Part shown: in pieces, positions 26,266 to 34,744 of the stretch
How the letters are laid out: each line of letters opens with the position of its first letter
Numbering within the stretch: the first letter of the stretch is position 1
Assembly: GCA_002729495.1 (NCBI GenBank)
Contig: PBYE01000033.1
Location: 1 to 64,000 of the forward strand
DNA: 64,000 nucleotides
Direction: 5' to 3'
Source of the DNA: Chromatiales bacterium
GTDB lineage: Bacteria > Pseudomonadota > Gammaproteobacteria > Steroidobacterales > GCA-2729495
Made by a program: the position numbers and the translations under genes
The notes under the pieces: model-generated
Told to the model about the DNA's origin: nothing
Database searches by the model: none
Seen by the model: the letters and a program-made list of their open reading frames with translations, nothing else

Positions 26266-28326
26266 TTACTCGCTCGGGTTAATCAGCAGGTTGCCGATCT
26301 TGTCGACCCTGGCCTCGTGGCCGGGCAGGATCACCGTGGTCGAATCCATTTCCATCACAATGGAAGGGCCCGGCACCACGATACCCTCGTGCAGTTTGCT
26401 ACGGTCATACAACTGAGCGTCGTACCAGTCACCGTCGTAGTAGAACTTCGACTGGTGAAGCACGCAATCTTCCAGTGACGCGCCAGCTGTTCCGACTGTA
26501 CCGGCAGCTATATCCGCAGCCTGCGCTTTTACGACTGCACGAATCATCAGGATCTCGTGCCCGTCGCCCAGCTTGAAGCTGAACAACTGGTCATGCTCTG
26601 CATCGAACTGATCGGTGATGATCTCCACGCCCTTGCTTTTCAGCTCTTCCTCGCTGAAATCCAGGGTAATTTCGAATGCCTGGCCCGCATACCGGACGTC
26701 AGCCTGGTAGACAACTTCATGTTCTTCGCTCGGAATGCCATCGGCAACCAGCGACTCGCCGGCGCGCGTACGCAGTTCCTGCAGGTCAGCGAGCAACTGC
26801 TCGGTCGTCGTGTCCTCGGCCATCTTGATATAAGTACGGGTCGCTTCGTCCTGCACGGCCGTGGTTGCATCGCCATAAGCGCACAAAACGCCGGGTCCGG
26901 GAGGGACTACCACCGGCCAGGAACCGGCCAGTATGCCCATTGCATTCCCGTGCAGCGGCCCCGCGCCACCGAACGCCACCAGTGAGAAATCGCGGGGGTC
27001 ATAACCCTGCTCAACCGAGACCAGTCGCAGCGCGCCGAACATCGACTCGTTGACGACGCGCACGATGCCTTCGGCCGCTTCCATGAGACCGATACCGAGT
27101 GCGTCAGCGATGGTCTGTACCGCCTTTTCGGCCGCGTCTTTACTGATTTCCATTTTGCCGCCGAGTTGCACGTCGGAAGGCAGATAGCCCAGTACGACGT
27201 TGGCATCACAAACGGTCGGTTTATCGCCGCCCTTCATGTAAGCAGCCGGGCCCGGCACAGCACCGGCCGACTCGGGGCCCACGCGCAGCGCCTTGGTCAG
27301 TTCAGGCACAAAAGCAATTGAGCCGCCACCGGCGCCTACGGTGCGTACATCAACAGACGGGGCGCGGACTTTTACATCGCCCACGAAGGTTTCGCGACGT
27401 ACGCGCGCTTTCGAGTTCTGGATCAGCGCCACGTCAGTCGACGTGCCGCCCATGTCGAAAGTAAGAATATTGTCGTAGCCCGCGCGGCTGCAAAAATAAA
27501 TTGCACCGGTTACGCCACCGGCCGGACCGGACATGAGCATGTTCACCGGGGAATCCGCCGCTGCGCGGCCTGACGCGAGGCCGCCGTCGCTGCGCAGGAG
27601 TGACAGCAGCAGGTCATCACCCATCTGCTTGTTGAGCGCACCCTGCAGGTTGTCTATGTAGAGTTGCATCTCCGGGCGGACATACGAATTCATGACCGTT
27701 GTCTCGGTGCGTTCGTATTCCTGCATTTCCGGCACAACTTCGCTTGATACCGATATCGCGGTATTGCCGAACACTTCCTTGGCGATCACGGCGGCTTTCT
27801 TTTCATTGGCGCCGTTGATGTAGGCGTTCACGAAACAAATTGTCAGTGCTTCGACTTCGCCAGTTGCTTTCAGTGTTTCGAGGTCTTTGCGCAAAGAGGC
27901 TTCGTCCAGTTCGCGAACGATTTCACCTTCGGCGCCAATGCGCTCGTCTGCCCCGATTGTCAGTTCAAGGGGTGCGAGCAACGGGTTCTTATTAAAGGTT
28001 ACCCAGCCACCCAGGCCACCCGGGCAAAAGGAACGCGCAACCTGCAGTGTCTGCTCATAGCCCTGGGTGGTAACAAGCCCCACCTTCGCGCCCTTGCCTT
28101 GCAGAACAGCGTTGGTCGCAACGGTCGTGCCATGCATAACGCGGCCAATTTTTGTCGGATCAATGCCCGACTCTTCGCATATACGCGCCACGCCGTTCAG
28201 CACACCGACCGATGAATCTTCCGGAGTCGAAGGAACCTTGGCGGTATAGGTTTCGCCGGTTTCTTCGCTGATCAAGAGCAGATCGGTGAATGTACCACCG
28301 ACATCTACGCCAAGACGGTAACTCAT
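26266..28326 (-). CDS. hyuA: Hydantoinase A/oxoprolinase family protein
   Basis: A 686-residue HyuA with the ASKHA-type ATPase fold. The phosphate-binding loop is GVDVGGTFTDLLLI near 5-18, GRVMHGTTVATNAVLQGKG near 60-78 is a family signature, SGPAGGVTGA near 286-295 and FDMGGTSTDVAL near 307-318 complete the nucleotide site, and GGAGPLHG occurs near 456. It binds ATP and activates the substrate that HyuB acts on. The ATG at 28326 follows AAGGGG; the upstream frame to 28359 is not needed. The same strand holds an HMG-CoA-lyase-like gene about 167 bases upstream. Confidence 0.92.
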   Translation of the reverse strand: MSYRLGVDVGGTFTDLLLISEETGETYTAKVPSTPEDSSVGVLNGVARICEESGIDPTKIGRVMHGTTVATNAVLQGKGAKVGLVTTQGYEQTLQVARSFCPGGLGGWVTFNKNPLLAPLELTIGADERIGAEGEIVRELDEASLRKDLETLKATGEVEALTICFVNAYINGANEKKAAVIAKEVFGNTAISVSSEVVPEMQEYERTETTVMNSYVRPEMQLYIDNLQGALNKQMGDDLLLSLLRSDGGLASGRAAADSPVNMLMSGPAGGVTGAIYFCSRAGYDNILTFDMGGTSTDVALIQNSKARVRRETFVGDVKVRAPSVDVRTVGAGGGSIAFVPELTKALRVGPESAGAVPGPAAYMKGGDKPTVCDANVVLGYLPSDVQLGGKMEISKDAAEKAVQTIADALGIGLMEAAEGIVRVVNESMFGALRLVSVEQGYDPRDFSLVAFGGAGPLHGNAMGILAGSWPVVVPPGPGVLCAYGDATTAVQDEATRTYIKMAEDTTTEQLLADLQELRTRAGESLVADGIPSEEHEVVYQADVRYAGQAFEITLDFSEEELKSKGVEIITDQFDAEHDQLFSFKLGDGHEILMIRAVVKAQAADIAAGTVGTAGASLEDCVLHQSKFYYDGDWYDAQLYDRSKLHEGIVVPGPSIVMEMDSTTVILPGHEARVDKIGNLLINPSE

Positions 28327-28493
28327 GGTTTCCCCTTGCTGTGTTTCTCTAAAACTCAATCAAACAACTGCTGCAGGTCGCTGACCTGGCAGTCATAGCC
28401 AAATATTTCAATCACTAGTGGCGCAGCATTTTTATTTGAAAAATAGCCGCCCCGTGCGGATTCCTGAGGATTTCCAGCGCCTTCTTTCTGTCT

Positions 28494-29423
28494 TTAACTG
28501 GCTTCCCTGTATTGTTCGGCAATCTGCGGGAATATGCCCGCCTTGGGCAACATGGCGGGCGTACCGCGGCCACCCAGCTGTTCATCAAGCCAGTGGCTTA
28601 TTTCGATAATCTTCTCCAGGGACACGCCGGTCTCCACGCCCGACCGGTCCAGCAAATACAGCAAATCGTCGGTCGGGATATTGCCGGTCGCGGCCGGGGC
28701 AAACGGACAGCCGCCGATGCCCGCGATACTCGCGTCGAGTGAATCCACGCCGCCGTCGACCGCCGCCTGCGCATTAGCCAGGCCGGTGTTCCGTGTGTTG
28801 TGGAAATGGAACCGGAGCGGCGTGCCGGGGTATTTTTCTTTAACGGCACCGATCATCTCGGTGACCTGTGCGGGCACACCGACGCCGATGCTGTCGGCAA
28901 ATCCGAGTTCGACCGGATCGCCTTCCATGATTCGATCGGCGATATCGAGTACCCGCGACAACGGCACCTCACCCTCGAAAGGACAACCGAAGGCCGACGA
29001 CACCATGCAGTTGGCGCGGATGCCGGCCTGTTTGGCCTCTGCAGCAATCTCGAGCCAGGCGCCTATGGACTCTTCCACCGAAGCGCCGTTGTTACGCTGG
29101 TTGTAGGTTTCGGAGGCAACAACCGCCATCCCTACCTCGTCGATCTGCACGTCACGCGCCCTTTCGAAGCCACGCTTGTTGAGAACGAGTCCTATTGCGG
29201 TGAAATCATCCATGCCAGGCAGTCCGCGGATCACGTCCTCGGCATCGGCCATCTGCGGTACACGCTTGGGATGCACGAAGCTCGTCACTTCCATGCGGCG
29301 TATGCCCGCGTCTATTGCACGGTTTATTAACTCCAGTTTGGTCTCGGTCGAAAGGATTTCCGGCTCGCTTTGCAAACCGTCCCTTGGTCCGACCTCAACT
29401 ATTGATACTTGTTTCGATCCCAC
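28494..29423 (-). CDS. Hydroxymethylglutaryl-CoA lyase-like enzyme
   Basis: A 309-residue TIM-barrel aldolase of the HMGL-like family. Motifs are EVGPRDGLQSEPEIL near 10-24 with the catalytic Arg-Asp pair, EVTSFVHPKRVPQMAD near 45-60, HFHNTRNTG near 201-209 (metal-binding His residues), and the active-site loop GIGGCPFAPAATGNIPTDD near 234-252 with its catalytic Cys. The family includes HMG-CoA lyase (leucine breakdown) and citramalyl-like lyases. Starts with GTG at 29423 behind AAGG. The CoA-transferase gene diverges from it, so together they could form a CoA-activation and cleavage route. The exact acyl-CoA is unknown. Confidence 0.88.
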   Translation of the reverse strand: MGSKQVSIVEVGPRDGLQSEPEILSTETKLELINRAIDAGIRRMEVTSFVHPKRVPQMADAEDVIRGLPGMDDFTAIGLVLNKRGFERARDVQIDEVGMAVVASETYNQRNNGASVEESIGAWLEIAAEAKQAGIRANCMVSSAFGCPFEGEVPLSRVLDIADRIMEGDPVELGFADSIGVGVPAQVTEMIGAVKEKYPGTPLRFHFHNTRNTGLANAQAAVDGGVDSLDASIAGIGGCPFAPAATGNIPTDDLLYLLDRSGVETGVSLEKIIEISHWLDEQLGGRGTPAMLPKAGIFPQIAEQYREAS

Positions 29424-29592
29424 AAACTTAAACCTTGCGGCAGGCCTTAATAAGGCTCAAAATTCAATCGTGCATTGTAACCGACCCATCCGCGACATTG
29501 TATATGCCGTGCGATCTGTAGCGGTGCAGGTAAAACCACAGAATTCAACGCGTCCGGGAACCAGGTGCCCGGGACAGCTCTTAAGGTGAAAC

Positions 29593-30807
29593 ATGTCAAA
29601 AGAAGAACTCCCTAACACGGGGCCGCTCGCCAGCCTCCGGGTCATCGAAATGGGCACATTACTGGCCGGCCCCTTCTGTGGCCAGTTACTGGGTGATTTC
29701 GGTGCCGAAATCATCAAGGTCGAAGCACCGAACCAGGGTGATCCGATGCGCGTCTGGGGCCGGGAAAAGGCCCACGGGCAGTCGCTCTGGTGGCCGGTCG
29801 TGGCACGCAACAAGAAATCTGTGACGCTTAACCTGCGTGAAAAGGAAGGCCAGGAAATTGCCAGGGACCTGATCGGCAAAGCGGACTTCCTGCTGGAAAA
29901 TTTCCGTCCCGGAACGATGGAGCGCTGGAACTTAGGTTACGAAGAGCTCGCAAAAATTAATCCCGGACTCATCATGGTCCGGGTATCGGGATTCGGTCAG
30001 ACCGGACCCTACTCGGTACGTGCCGGTTTCGGTGCGGTCGGTGAATCGATGGGCGGGCTACGTTACGTCTGCGGCGACCCGTCGACACCGCCGAGTCGCA
30101 TGGGCATAAGCATCGGTGATTCACTGGCCGCAACCTTCGCGTGCATCGGTGCGCTGACTGCCCTGCACCACAAGGAAAAAACCGGTGAAGGCCAGGTCGT
30201 CGATTCCGCAATTTATGAAGCGGTACTCAACATGATGGAATCGCTGATCACCGAGTACGACAAGGCCGACTACATACGCGAACGCACCGGCGCTATCCTC
30301 CCCAACGTTGCTCCCTCAAACATATATCCGACCAAAGATGACAAGATGATCCTGATTGCGGCCAACCAGGACACCGTGTTCAAGCGCCTGACCGAAGCGA
30401 TGGGACAGCCCGAACTGGCCGAAAACGAACGCTATGCAACCCATGGTGCGCGCGGCGCCGTCCAGCAAGAACTTGATTTACTGATCTCCGGCTGGACGCA
30501 AACGATTGATGCAGACAAGCTCGAAGACCTGATGGAAGAATTCGGAATCCCGTCGGGCAAGATTTATACCGCGCCGGACATGCTCGAAGATGCACATTTC
30601 AAGGCTCGTGATGCGATTATCACAACCATGCACCCGACCTTCGGGGAGCTTCGAATGCAGAACGTGGCGCCCAAGCTTTCAAAAACGCCGGGCGGGGTAC
30701 GTCGTCCGGGACCCGAACTCGGTGAACACAATGACGAAATTTACGGCGAAGTGTTAGCCATGACGGCTGAACAGATGGCCGACCTGAACAAACGCGGCAT
30801 CATCTGA
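29593..30807 (+). CDS. CaiB/BaiF-family CoA-transferase
   Basis: A 404-residue class III CoA-transferase. It shows LRVIEMGTLLAGPFCGQLLG near 15-34, DFGAEIIKVEAPNQGDPMR, NKKSVTLNLR near 76-85, and the stretch GISIGDSLAATFACIGALTA near 172-191 with the catalytic Asp in GD. It moves CoA between organic acids to activate a carboxylate. AAGGTGA precedes the ATG. It is followed after 29 bases by the VOC gene, forming a short operon. The HMG-CoA-lyase-like gene is divergent, so the two may act on the same substrate pathway. Confidence 0.93.
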   Translation: MSKEELPNTGPLASLRVIEMGTLLAGPFCGQLLGDFGAEIIKVEAPNQGDPMRVWGREKAHGQSLWWPVVARNKKSVTLNLREKEGQEIARDLIGKADFLLENFRPGTMERWNLGYEELAKINPGLIMVRVSGFGQTGPYSVRAGFGAVGESMGGLRYVCGDPSTPPSRMGISIGDSLAATFACIGALTALHHKEKTGEGQVVDSAIYEAVLNMMESLITEYDKADYIRERTGAILPNVAPSNIYPTKDDKMILIAANQDTVFKRLTEAMGQPELAENERYATHGARGAVQQELDLLISGWTQTIDADKLEDLMEEFGIPSGKIYTAPDMLEDAHFKARDAIITTMHPTFGELRMQNVAPKLSKTPGGVRRPGPELGEHNDEIYGEVLAMTAEQMADLNKRGII

Positions 30808-30836
30808 GCCAGAATCGATACCAGGAAGGATAATCA

Positions 30837-31688
30837 ATGCTCGGGGCCATCCGCAGCGTCACCGTGAGCGCGCCGGACCTTGCGGTCATTGAACGGGCCT
30901 ACGGAGAATTCCTTGACTACCGGGCCACCCGGCGCGGCAAAGTCAGTCCCGGAGAAGCCGAAGCCTGGCAGGCCGGGCAATTGGCCGGTGCGCCGCTCCT
31001 GATCATGAGCCCGGCTACCACAGATGACTTTGAGTTTAGATTTATTCAGCAACCCATTGATTCTAAATACGTTCCACTAACAAGCTACGGTTGGAACGCG
31101 TCGGAGATCATCGTACGCGATGTCGATGCGATGGCAGAACGCATCAAAGGCTCGCCGTTCGAAACAGTGGGTGAGCCCCGCAACCTGTCCTTCAGCGATG
31201 ACATACGGGCCATGCAGCTACGCGGGCCTGCAAGCGAGATTGTCTACCTGACCGAGTTCAAGAAACCGGTGCCGGGTTTATCGGTGCCCCGCGCCCGATC
31301 CGATGTTGATCGCACCTTTATCGTGATCCTCGGTGGCAGGTCCATGGATGAGTTGCAGGACTACTACCACGACACCTTCGGCGTGCCCCGGGCACCGGTC
31401 GTCGAATCGCGTATCACGATGCTGTCGAAAGCGCTCGGCGTTTCGATCGAAACAGAATATCCAATAGCAGCGATGGCGCTGGAAGGCGAATCGCTGATCG
31501 AGGCCGACGAAATGCCGGCCCAGGTCGGGCCACGAAGGCAGGAGGACGGGTTGTTGCCGCCGGGTATTGCTATCGTCGGCTTCGATTGCGATGCGATCCC
31601 TCCCGGCGCAACCCCGGTCGAAGGCACGCCCGGCCGCTACATCATGCTCGGCCCGACCGGCGAAATCATCGAATTATTTACAGCGTAG
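30837..31688 (+). CDS. VOC-fold (glyoxalase-like) protein, paralogue of the gene at 1-800
   Basis: A 283-residue protein with two halves of VOC type. The first half includes ISV-like start IRSVTVSAPDLAVIERAY near 4-21, then SYGWNASEIIVRDVDAMAER near 82-101 and FETVGEPRNL near 107-116. The second half begins FIVILGGRSMDELQDYYHD near 160-178. About 40 percent of aligned residues match the window-edge copy by eye. GGAAGGA precedes the ATG. Cotranscription with the CoA-transferase suggests isomerase, epimerase or dioxygenase work on a CoA-pathway compound; not established. Confidence 0.8.
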   Translation: MLGAIRSVTVSAPDLAVIERAYGEFLDYRATRRGKVSPGEAEAWQAGQLAGAPLLIMSPATTDDFEFRFIQQPIDSKYVPLTSYGWNASEIIVRDVDAMAERIKGSPFETVGEPRNLSFSDDIRAMQLRGPASEIVYLTEFKKPVPGLSVPRARSDVDRTFIVILGGRSMDELQDYYHDTFGVPRAPVVESRITMLSKALGVSIETEYPIAAMALEGESLIEADEMPAQVGPRRQEDGLLPPGIAIVGFDCDAIPPGATPVEGTPGRYIMLGPTGEIIELFTA

Positions 31689-31740
31689 GTACACCTGGCG
31701 ACTCCGTTCAACAGCAGTCAATACGCCTTAGAGGTCGATG

Positions 31741-31778
31741 GGGACTTGCAGCCCGACTTCATGCAGGCTGCAAGTCCC
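31741..31778. terminator. Perfect 13-bp stem between convergent genes
   Basis: GGGACTTGCAGCC (31741-31753), 12-base loop, GGCTGCAAGTCCC (31766-31778). The O-methyltransferase stop codon (31759-31761) lies in the loop. There is no T-run on either side, so classification as an intrinsic terminator is weak; an mRNA 3'-end protecting hairpin is the alternative. Confidence 0.5.
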
Positions 31779-32445
31779 TCGCCATTGAACGTTTCCGGGC
31801 CAGTGTCAGGCCATCGCCAATCGGGACCATCGACAGGTCGACGCGATCATCGCTCAACAGCGCCTCGTTCACTTCGCGAATCGCGCAGGTGTCGTCATCG
31901 CTAACGTCCGGATCGATGACATTGCCATCCCGGAGTACGTTGTCGATCGCGATGAGGCCCCCTGTACGTAGCAACGTCAGTGCCGACTCAATGTAGCCCG
32001 CATAGCCGGTTTTGTCGGCATCGATGAATACAAAATCAAAAGTGCCCGCGTCACTGGCCTCAAGTCTTGCCAGCGTCGCAGCCGCGTCGCCCAACTCCAG
32101 GTGTATACGCCCGGCGACGCCCGCTTCTTCCCAGTAGCGCCTGGCAACAGCCGTCCATTCCTCACTGACATCCAGCGCATAAACCTCTCCGTCGCCGGGT
32201 AAGGCAAGCGCACAGACCAGCGCGCTGTAGCCGGTGAATGTGCCTACCTCGAGATAACGCTTCGCCCCGATAGCCTTAAGCAGGAACGCCATAAACTGCC
32301 CCTGTTCCGGCGCTATCTGCATATTAGCCATCTCCATGTGGGCGGTTTCTTCGCGCAGGGCGGCGAGCACCGGTGATTCGCGGAGTGATACCGACAACAG
32401 GTAGTCGTACAGGGCGTCATCCAGCGGCAGGGTCTGGTTGCTCAT
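31759..32445 (-). CDS. SAM-dependent O-methyltransferase (class I, COMT-like)
   Basis: A 228-residue protein of the methyltransferase_3 family (caffeoyl-CoA/catechol O-methyltransferase type). The SAM site is YLEVGTFTGYSALVCALALP near 67-86 and ALDVSEEW. Metal and catalytic features are FDFVFIDADKTGYAGYIE near 137-154 and IAIDNVLRDGNV near 168-179. The ATG at 32445 is preferred because family members start MSN-x-T-like and the upstream frame to 32529 covers the divergent promoter region. It would methylate a catechol- or CoA-type hydroxyl. Transcribed divergently from the TauE gene and toward the VOC gene. Confidence 0.9.
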   Translation of the reverse strand: MSNQTLPLDDALYDYLLSVSLRESPVLAALREETAHMEMANMQIAPEQGQFMAFLLKAIGAKRYLEVGTFTGYSALVCALALPGDGEVYALDVSEEWTAVARRYWEEAGVAGRIHLELGDAAATLARLEASDAGTFDFVFIDADKTGYAGYIESALTLLRTGGLIAIDNVLRDGNVIDPDVSDDDTCAIREVNEALLSDDRVDLSMVPIGDGLTLARKRSMARDLQPA

Positions 32446-32570
32446 GGCATTGATCTCTGGCTCGGCACAACAATAATCATGCCCAAGATCGAGCAAAAAC
32501 CAAACTTCCCCGCTACAATCGCGCACCATGTGGCGCGGGCCGCTGCCCCGCGTACCTTCAGAAAGAAGCG

Positions 32571-33398
32571 GTGATGAATCCGGAAACCCTGAACCTTCTG
32601 CTTTGGCTGGTCCCCCTGTTGCTGGTAGCGGGTGCCTTCGCTGGTCTGCTTGCGGGGTTGCTGGGTGTCGGCGGCGGCATTGTTGTGGTGCCGGCTCTGT
32701 ATCATATTTTCAGTTACCTGGGGGTTGATCCCGAAGTACGCATGCACCTGGCTGTCGGGACATCGCTGGCGACAATCATTCCCACCAGTATCCGGTCGGT
32801 ACGTGCGCACCATTTGCGTGGAAGTTTTGACCGGCACCTGTTTAGCCGTTGGGCTCCTGCGATGATAATCGGCGTACTGCTCGGAACCTGGCTCGCAAAC
32901 CTGTCGAACTTCACCACGCTGACGCTGGTCTTCGCGACCGTCGCTTTGCTGGTATCGCTGTACATGGCCTTTGGCGACCCCGACTGGCGTATTGGCGACC
33001 AACTACCCGGACGCGCCTGGAATCAGTGCATAGCGATAACCATCGGCGCGATCTCGGCGATGATGGGTATCGGCGGTGGAACCATGAGCGTGCCCGTACT
33101 GAACCTCTTTGGCACGCCCATACATCGCGCGGTGGGCACGGCGGCCGGTTTCGGCACGGTCATCGCCATACCCGGTGCACTTGGATTTATTGTCGGCGGA
33201 TGGAATACCCCGGGACTGCCTGAATTCAGCCTGGGCTACGTCAACTGGCTGGGGTTTCTGTTAATCGTGCCGGCTACCGTTGCACTGGTACCGACCGGCG
33301 CTCGCCTCGCACACTCGCTGGGTCAGACCGGATTGCGGCGCGCCTTTGCGTTATTTCTCGGCCTGACATCGGCACGCATGTTCATCGATATCTTTTAG
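32571..33398 (+). CDS. Sulfite exporter TauE/SafE family permease
   Basis: A 275-residue membrane protein with about eight hydrophobic helices. The two TauE repeats each begin with a glycine-rich loop: AGLLAGLLGVGGGIVVVPAL near 24-43 and SAMMGIGGGTMSVPVL near 163-178, the family hallmark. Members export sulfite, sulfoacetate or other organosulfur anions. Nothing nearby shows a sulfur pathway except the sulfurtransferase at 4 kb, so the substrate is open. The ATG is preceded by AAGAAG. Confidence 0.88.
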   Translation: MMNPETLNLLLWLVPLLLVAGAFAGLLAGLLGVGGGIVVVPALYHIFSYLGVDPEVRMHLAVGTSLATIIPTSIRSVRAHHLRGSFDRHLFSRWAPAMIIGVLLGTWLANLSNFTTLTLVFATVALLVSLYMAFGDPDWRIGDQLPGRAWNQCIAITIGAISAMMGIGGGTMSVPVLNLFGTPIHRAVGTAAGFGTVIAIPGALGFIVGGWNTPGLPEFSLGYVNWLGFLLIVPATVALVPTGARLAHSLGQTGLRRAFALFLGLTSARMFIDIF

Positions 33399-33411
33399 AT
33401 CCGTGACGCCC

Positions 33412-34284
33412 TCAGTCTGCGAGCTCGAATCCCAGCTCCATGACGGTACCCAGGGATACGCTGAAGACATCATTAGAATGTATTTTTTTGTTCGGGTCCG
33501 GTTCGACTGCATCTGCTTCAAATGCGATGACGTCGCCCGGGCTAAACGCGTAACTCTGGGACAGGCTCGCCAGGCGCTCGACACAGGCGTCTGCCGATGG
33601 CCCTAATGAGCCTGTCCAGGCCAGCACTCCGTTGATACGCACCAGCGCCTCCAGTGCGCCCGGGTTGGCAACTTCATCCAGGGTCACCAGCGCCGGCCCC
33701 ATCGGCAACGATCCCGGAAACTGGCGGGCTTCCGTGTATTGCCGCCAGGCTTCAAGATCAGTGGGACTGTCCTGCGCCGGCGCAAGGTCTACAACCAGCG
33801 TCCAGGCCGAAACTGCCGCCCCTGCTATGGGCGTACCGGCCTGGTAAAGCGGCCTGCCAAGGACAGCTGCGAACATCGGGTGTGCAACGAGTTCTTTCTG
33901 GCCATGCATACGGATTTGCGATGCATGGCCCACCGCGGTATTTGGACTCTTGATGAAACTGGCAGAAAAGCCGTCACGCTCCGCCTGGCTGATAAGGATC
34001 AACCCGGGTCGCCTTATCGGCGCCATTAACGCGGTGCCTGCGAGTGACGACAGCGCACCGCCGGCCTTCAGGCGTTCCTCGCTCTCACCGACCTGTTCGA
34101 CAAGATTCTGCGCGTGCTCAAGGCCGCGCTCACCCGCCGCCAGGATGCTAACCGTCGACTGGGGAATCCACTGCGAGGCCGACAGCGAACCCGGTGCGGC
34201 GGTTAAATCAAGAATTGTTCCCGTATCGAGCAACACCCCGGGGCGGCCAGCAACTTCCCGGGCGTCAATAGTTACAAGCTTCAT
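33412..34284 (-). CDS. Fumarylacetoacetate-hydrolase-fold protein with altered metal site
   Basis: A 290-residue protein of the FAH fold. Supporting features are MKLVTID and the N-terminal layout, ASFIKSPNTAVGHAS-x-I near 107-123, LPMGPALVTLDEV near 188-200, INGVLAWTGSL near 212-222, and FSPGDVIAFEADAVEPD near 245-261. In active members a [YF]E-x-E pair, a downstream Asp and GTP-x-GVG are expected. Here the first is replaced (AHPMFAAVLG near 135-144) and the last is replaced (FEADAVEP), so the metal site looks lost or remodelled. The start follows GAGGTGG. The ferredoxin gene lies 44 bases upstream on the same strand. Confidence 0.75.
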   Translation of the reverse strand: MKLVTIDAREVAGRPGVLLDTGTILDLTAAPGSLSASQWIPQSTVSILAAGERGLEHAQNLVEQVGESEERLKAGGALSSLAGTALMAPIRRPGLILISQAERDGFSASFIKSPNTAVGHASQIRMHGQKELVAHPMFAAVLGRPLYQAGTPIAGAAVSAWTLVVDLAPAQDSPTDLEAWRQYTEARQFPGSLPMGPALVTLDEVANPGALEALVRINGVLAWTGSLGPSADACVERLASLSQSYAFSPGDVIAFEADAVEPDPNKKIHSNDVFSVSLGTVMELGFELAD

Positions 34285-34328
34285 GCACCCACCTCGTCAT
34301 CGCGACTTTGACGCTTAAGAGCATCGAC

Positions 34329-34643
34329 TTAGTTGTCTGCTACCGTTACAACCAGTCCATCGAGCTCATCGGTGATTTCAATCTGGCAGCTTAACCGGCT
34401 GTTTTTGCGCCGTTCCAGTGCCGAATCAAGCATAGCATCTTCCATATCATCCATCTCGGGAAGCCTGGCCAACCAGGCCTCGTCGATGTACGCATGACAG
34501 GTTGCACAGGCGCAGGCACCGCCGCATTCAGCAAGAATGCCATCAATGCCGTTGTCGACGGCGGCTTCCATGATCGTGTTTCCGTTCGCGGCCTCGACTT
34601 CCCGGATGCTCCCTTCCGGTTCCTTAAAAACTATTTTTGGCAT
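34329..34643 (-). CDS. 2Fe-2S ferredoxin, adrenodoxin/putidaredoxin-like
   Basis: A 104-residue plant/vertebrate-type ferredoxin of the ISC/P450 class. The cluster ligands are CGGACACATC near 40-49 (C-x5-C-x2-C pattern) and LSCQ near 84-87. A helical segment MDDMEDAMLDSALERRKNSR precedes the last Cys, as in putidaredoxin. It would carry one electron to an oxygenase or P450 in the cytoplasm. No P450 or reductase is present in the window. Shine-Dalgarno support is weak. Likely cotranscribed with the downstream FAH-fold gene. Confidence 0.9.
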   Translation of the reverse strand: MPKIVFKEPEGSIREVEAANGNTIMEAAVDNGIDGILAECGGACACATCHAYIDEAWLARLPEMDDMEDAMLDSALERRKNSRLSCQIEITDELDGLVVTVADN

Positions 34644-34744
34644 TTGCTTGGCTCACATTAGCGCGCGCCGGCCGGGGCCGGATATACGAGGTTATTAACT
34701 TTATGAGGAAATGCGCCGGGCGATACTGACTCGCGGGCGGTGAT

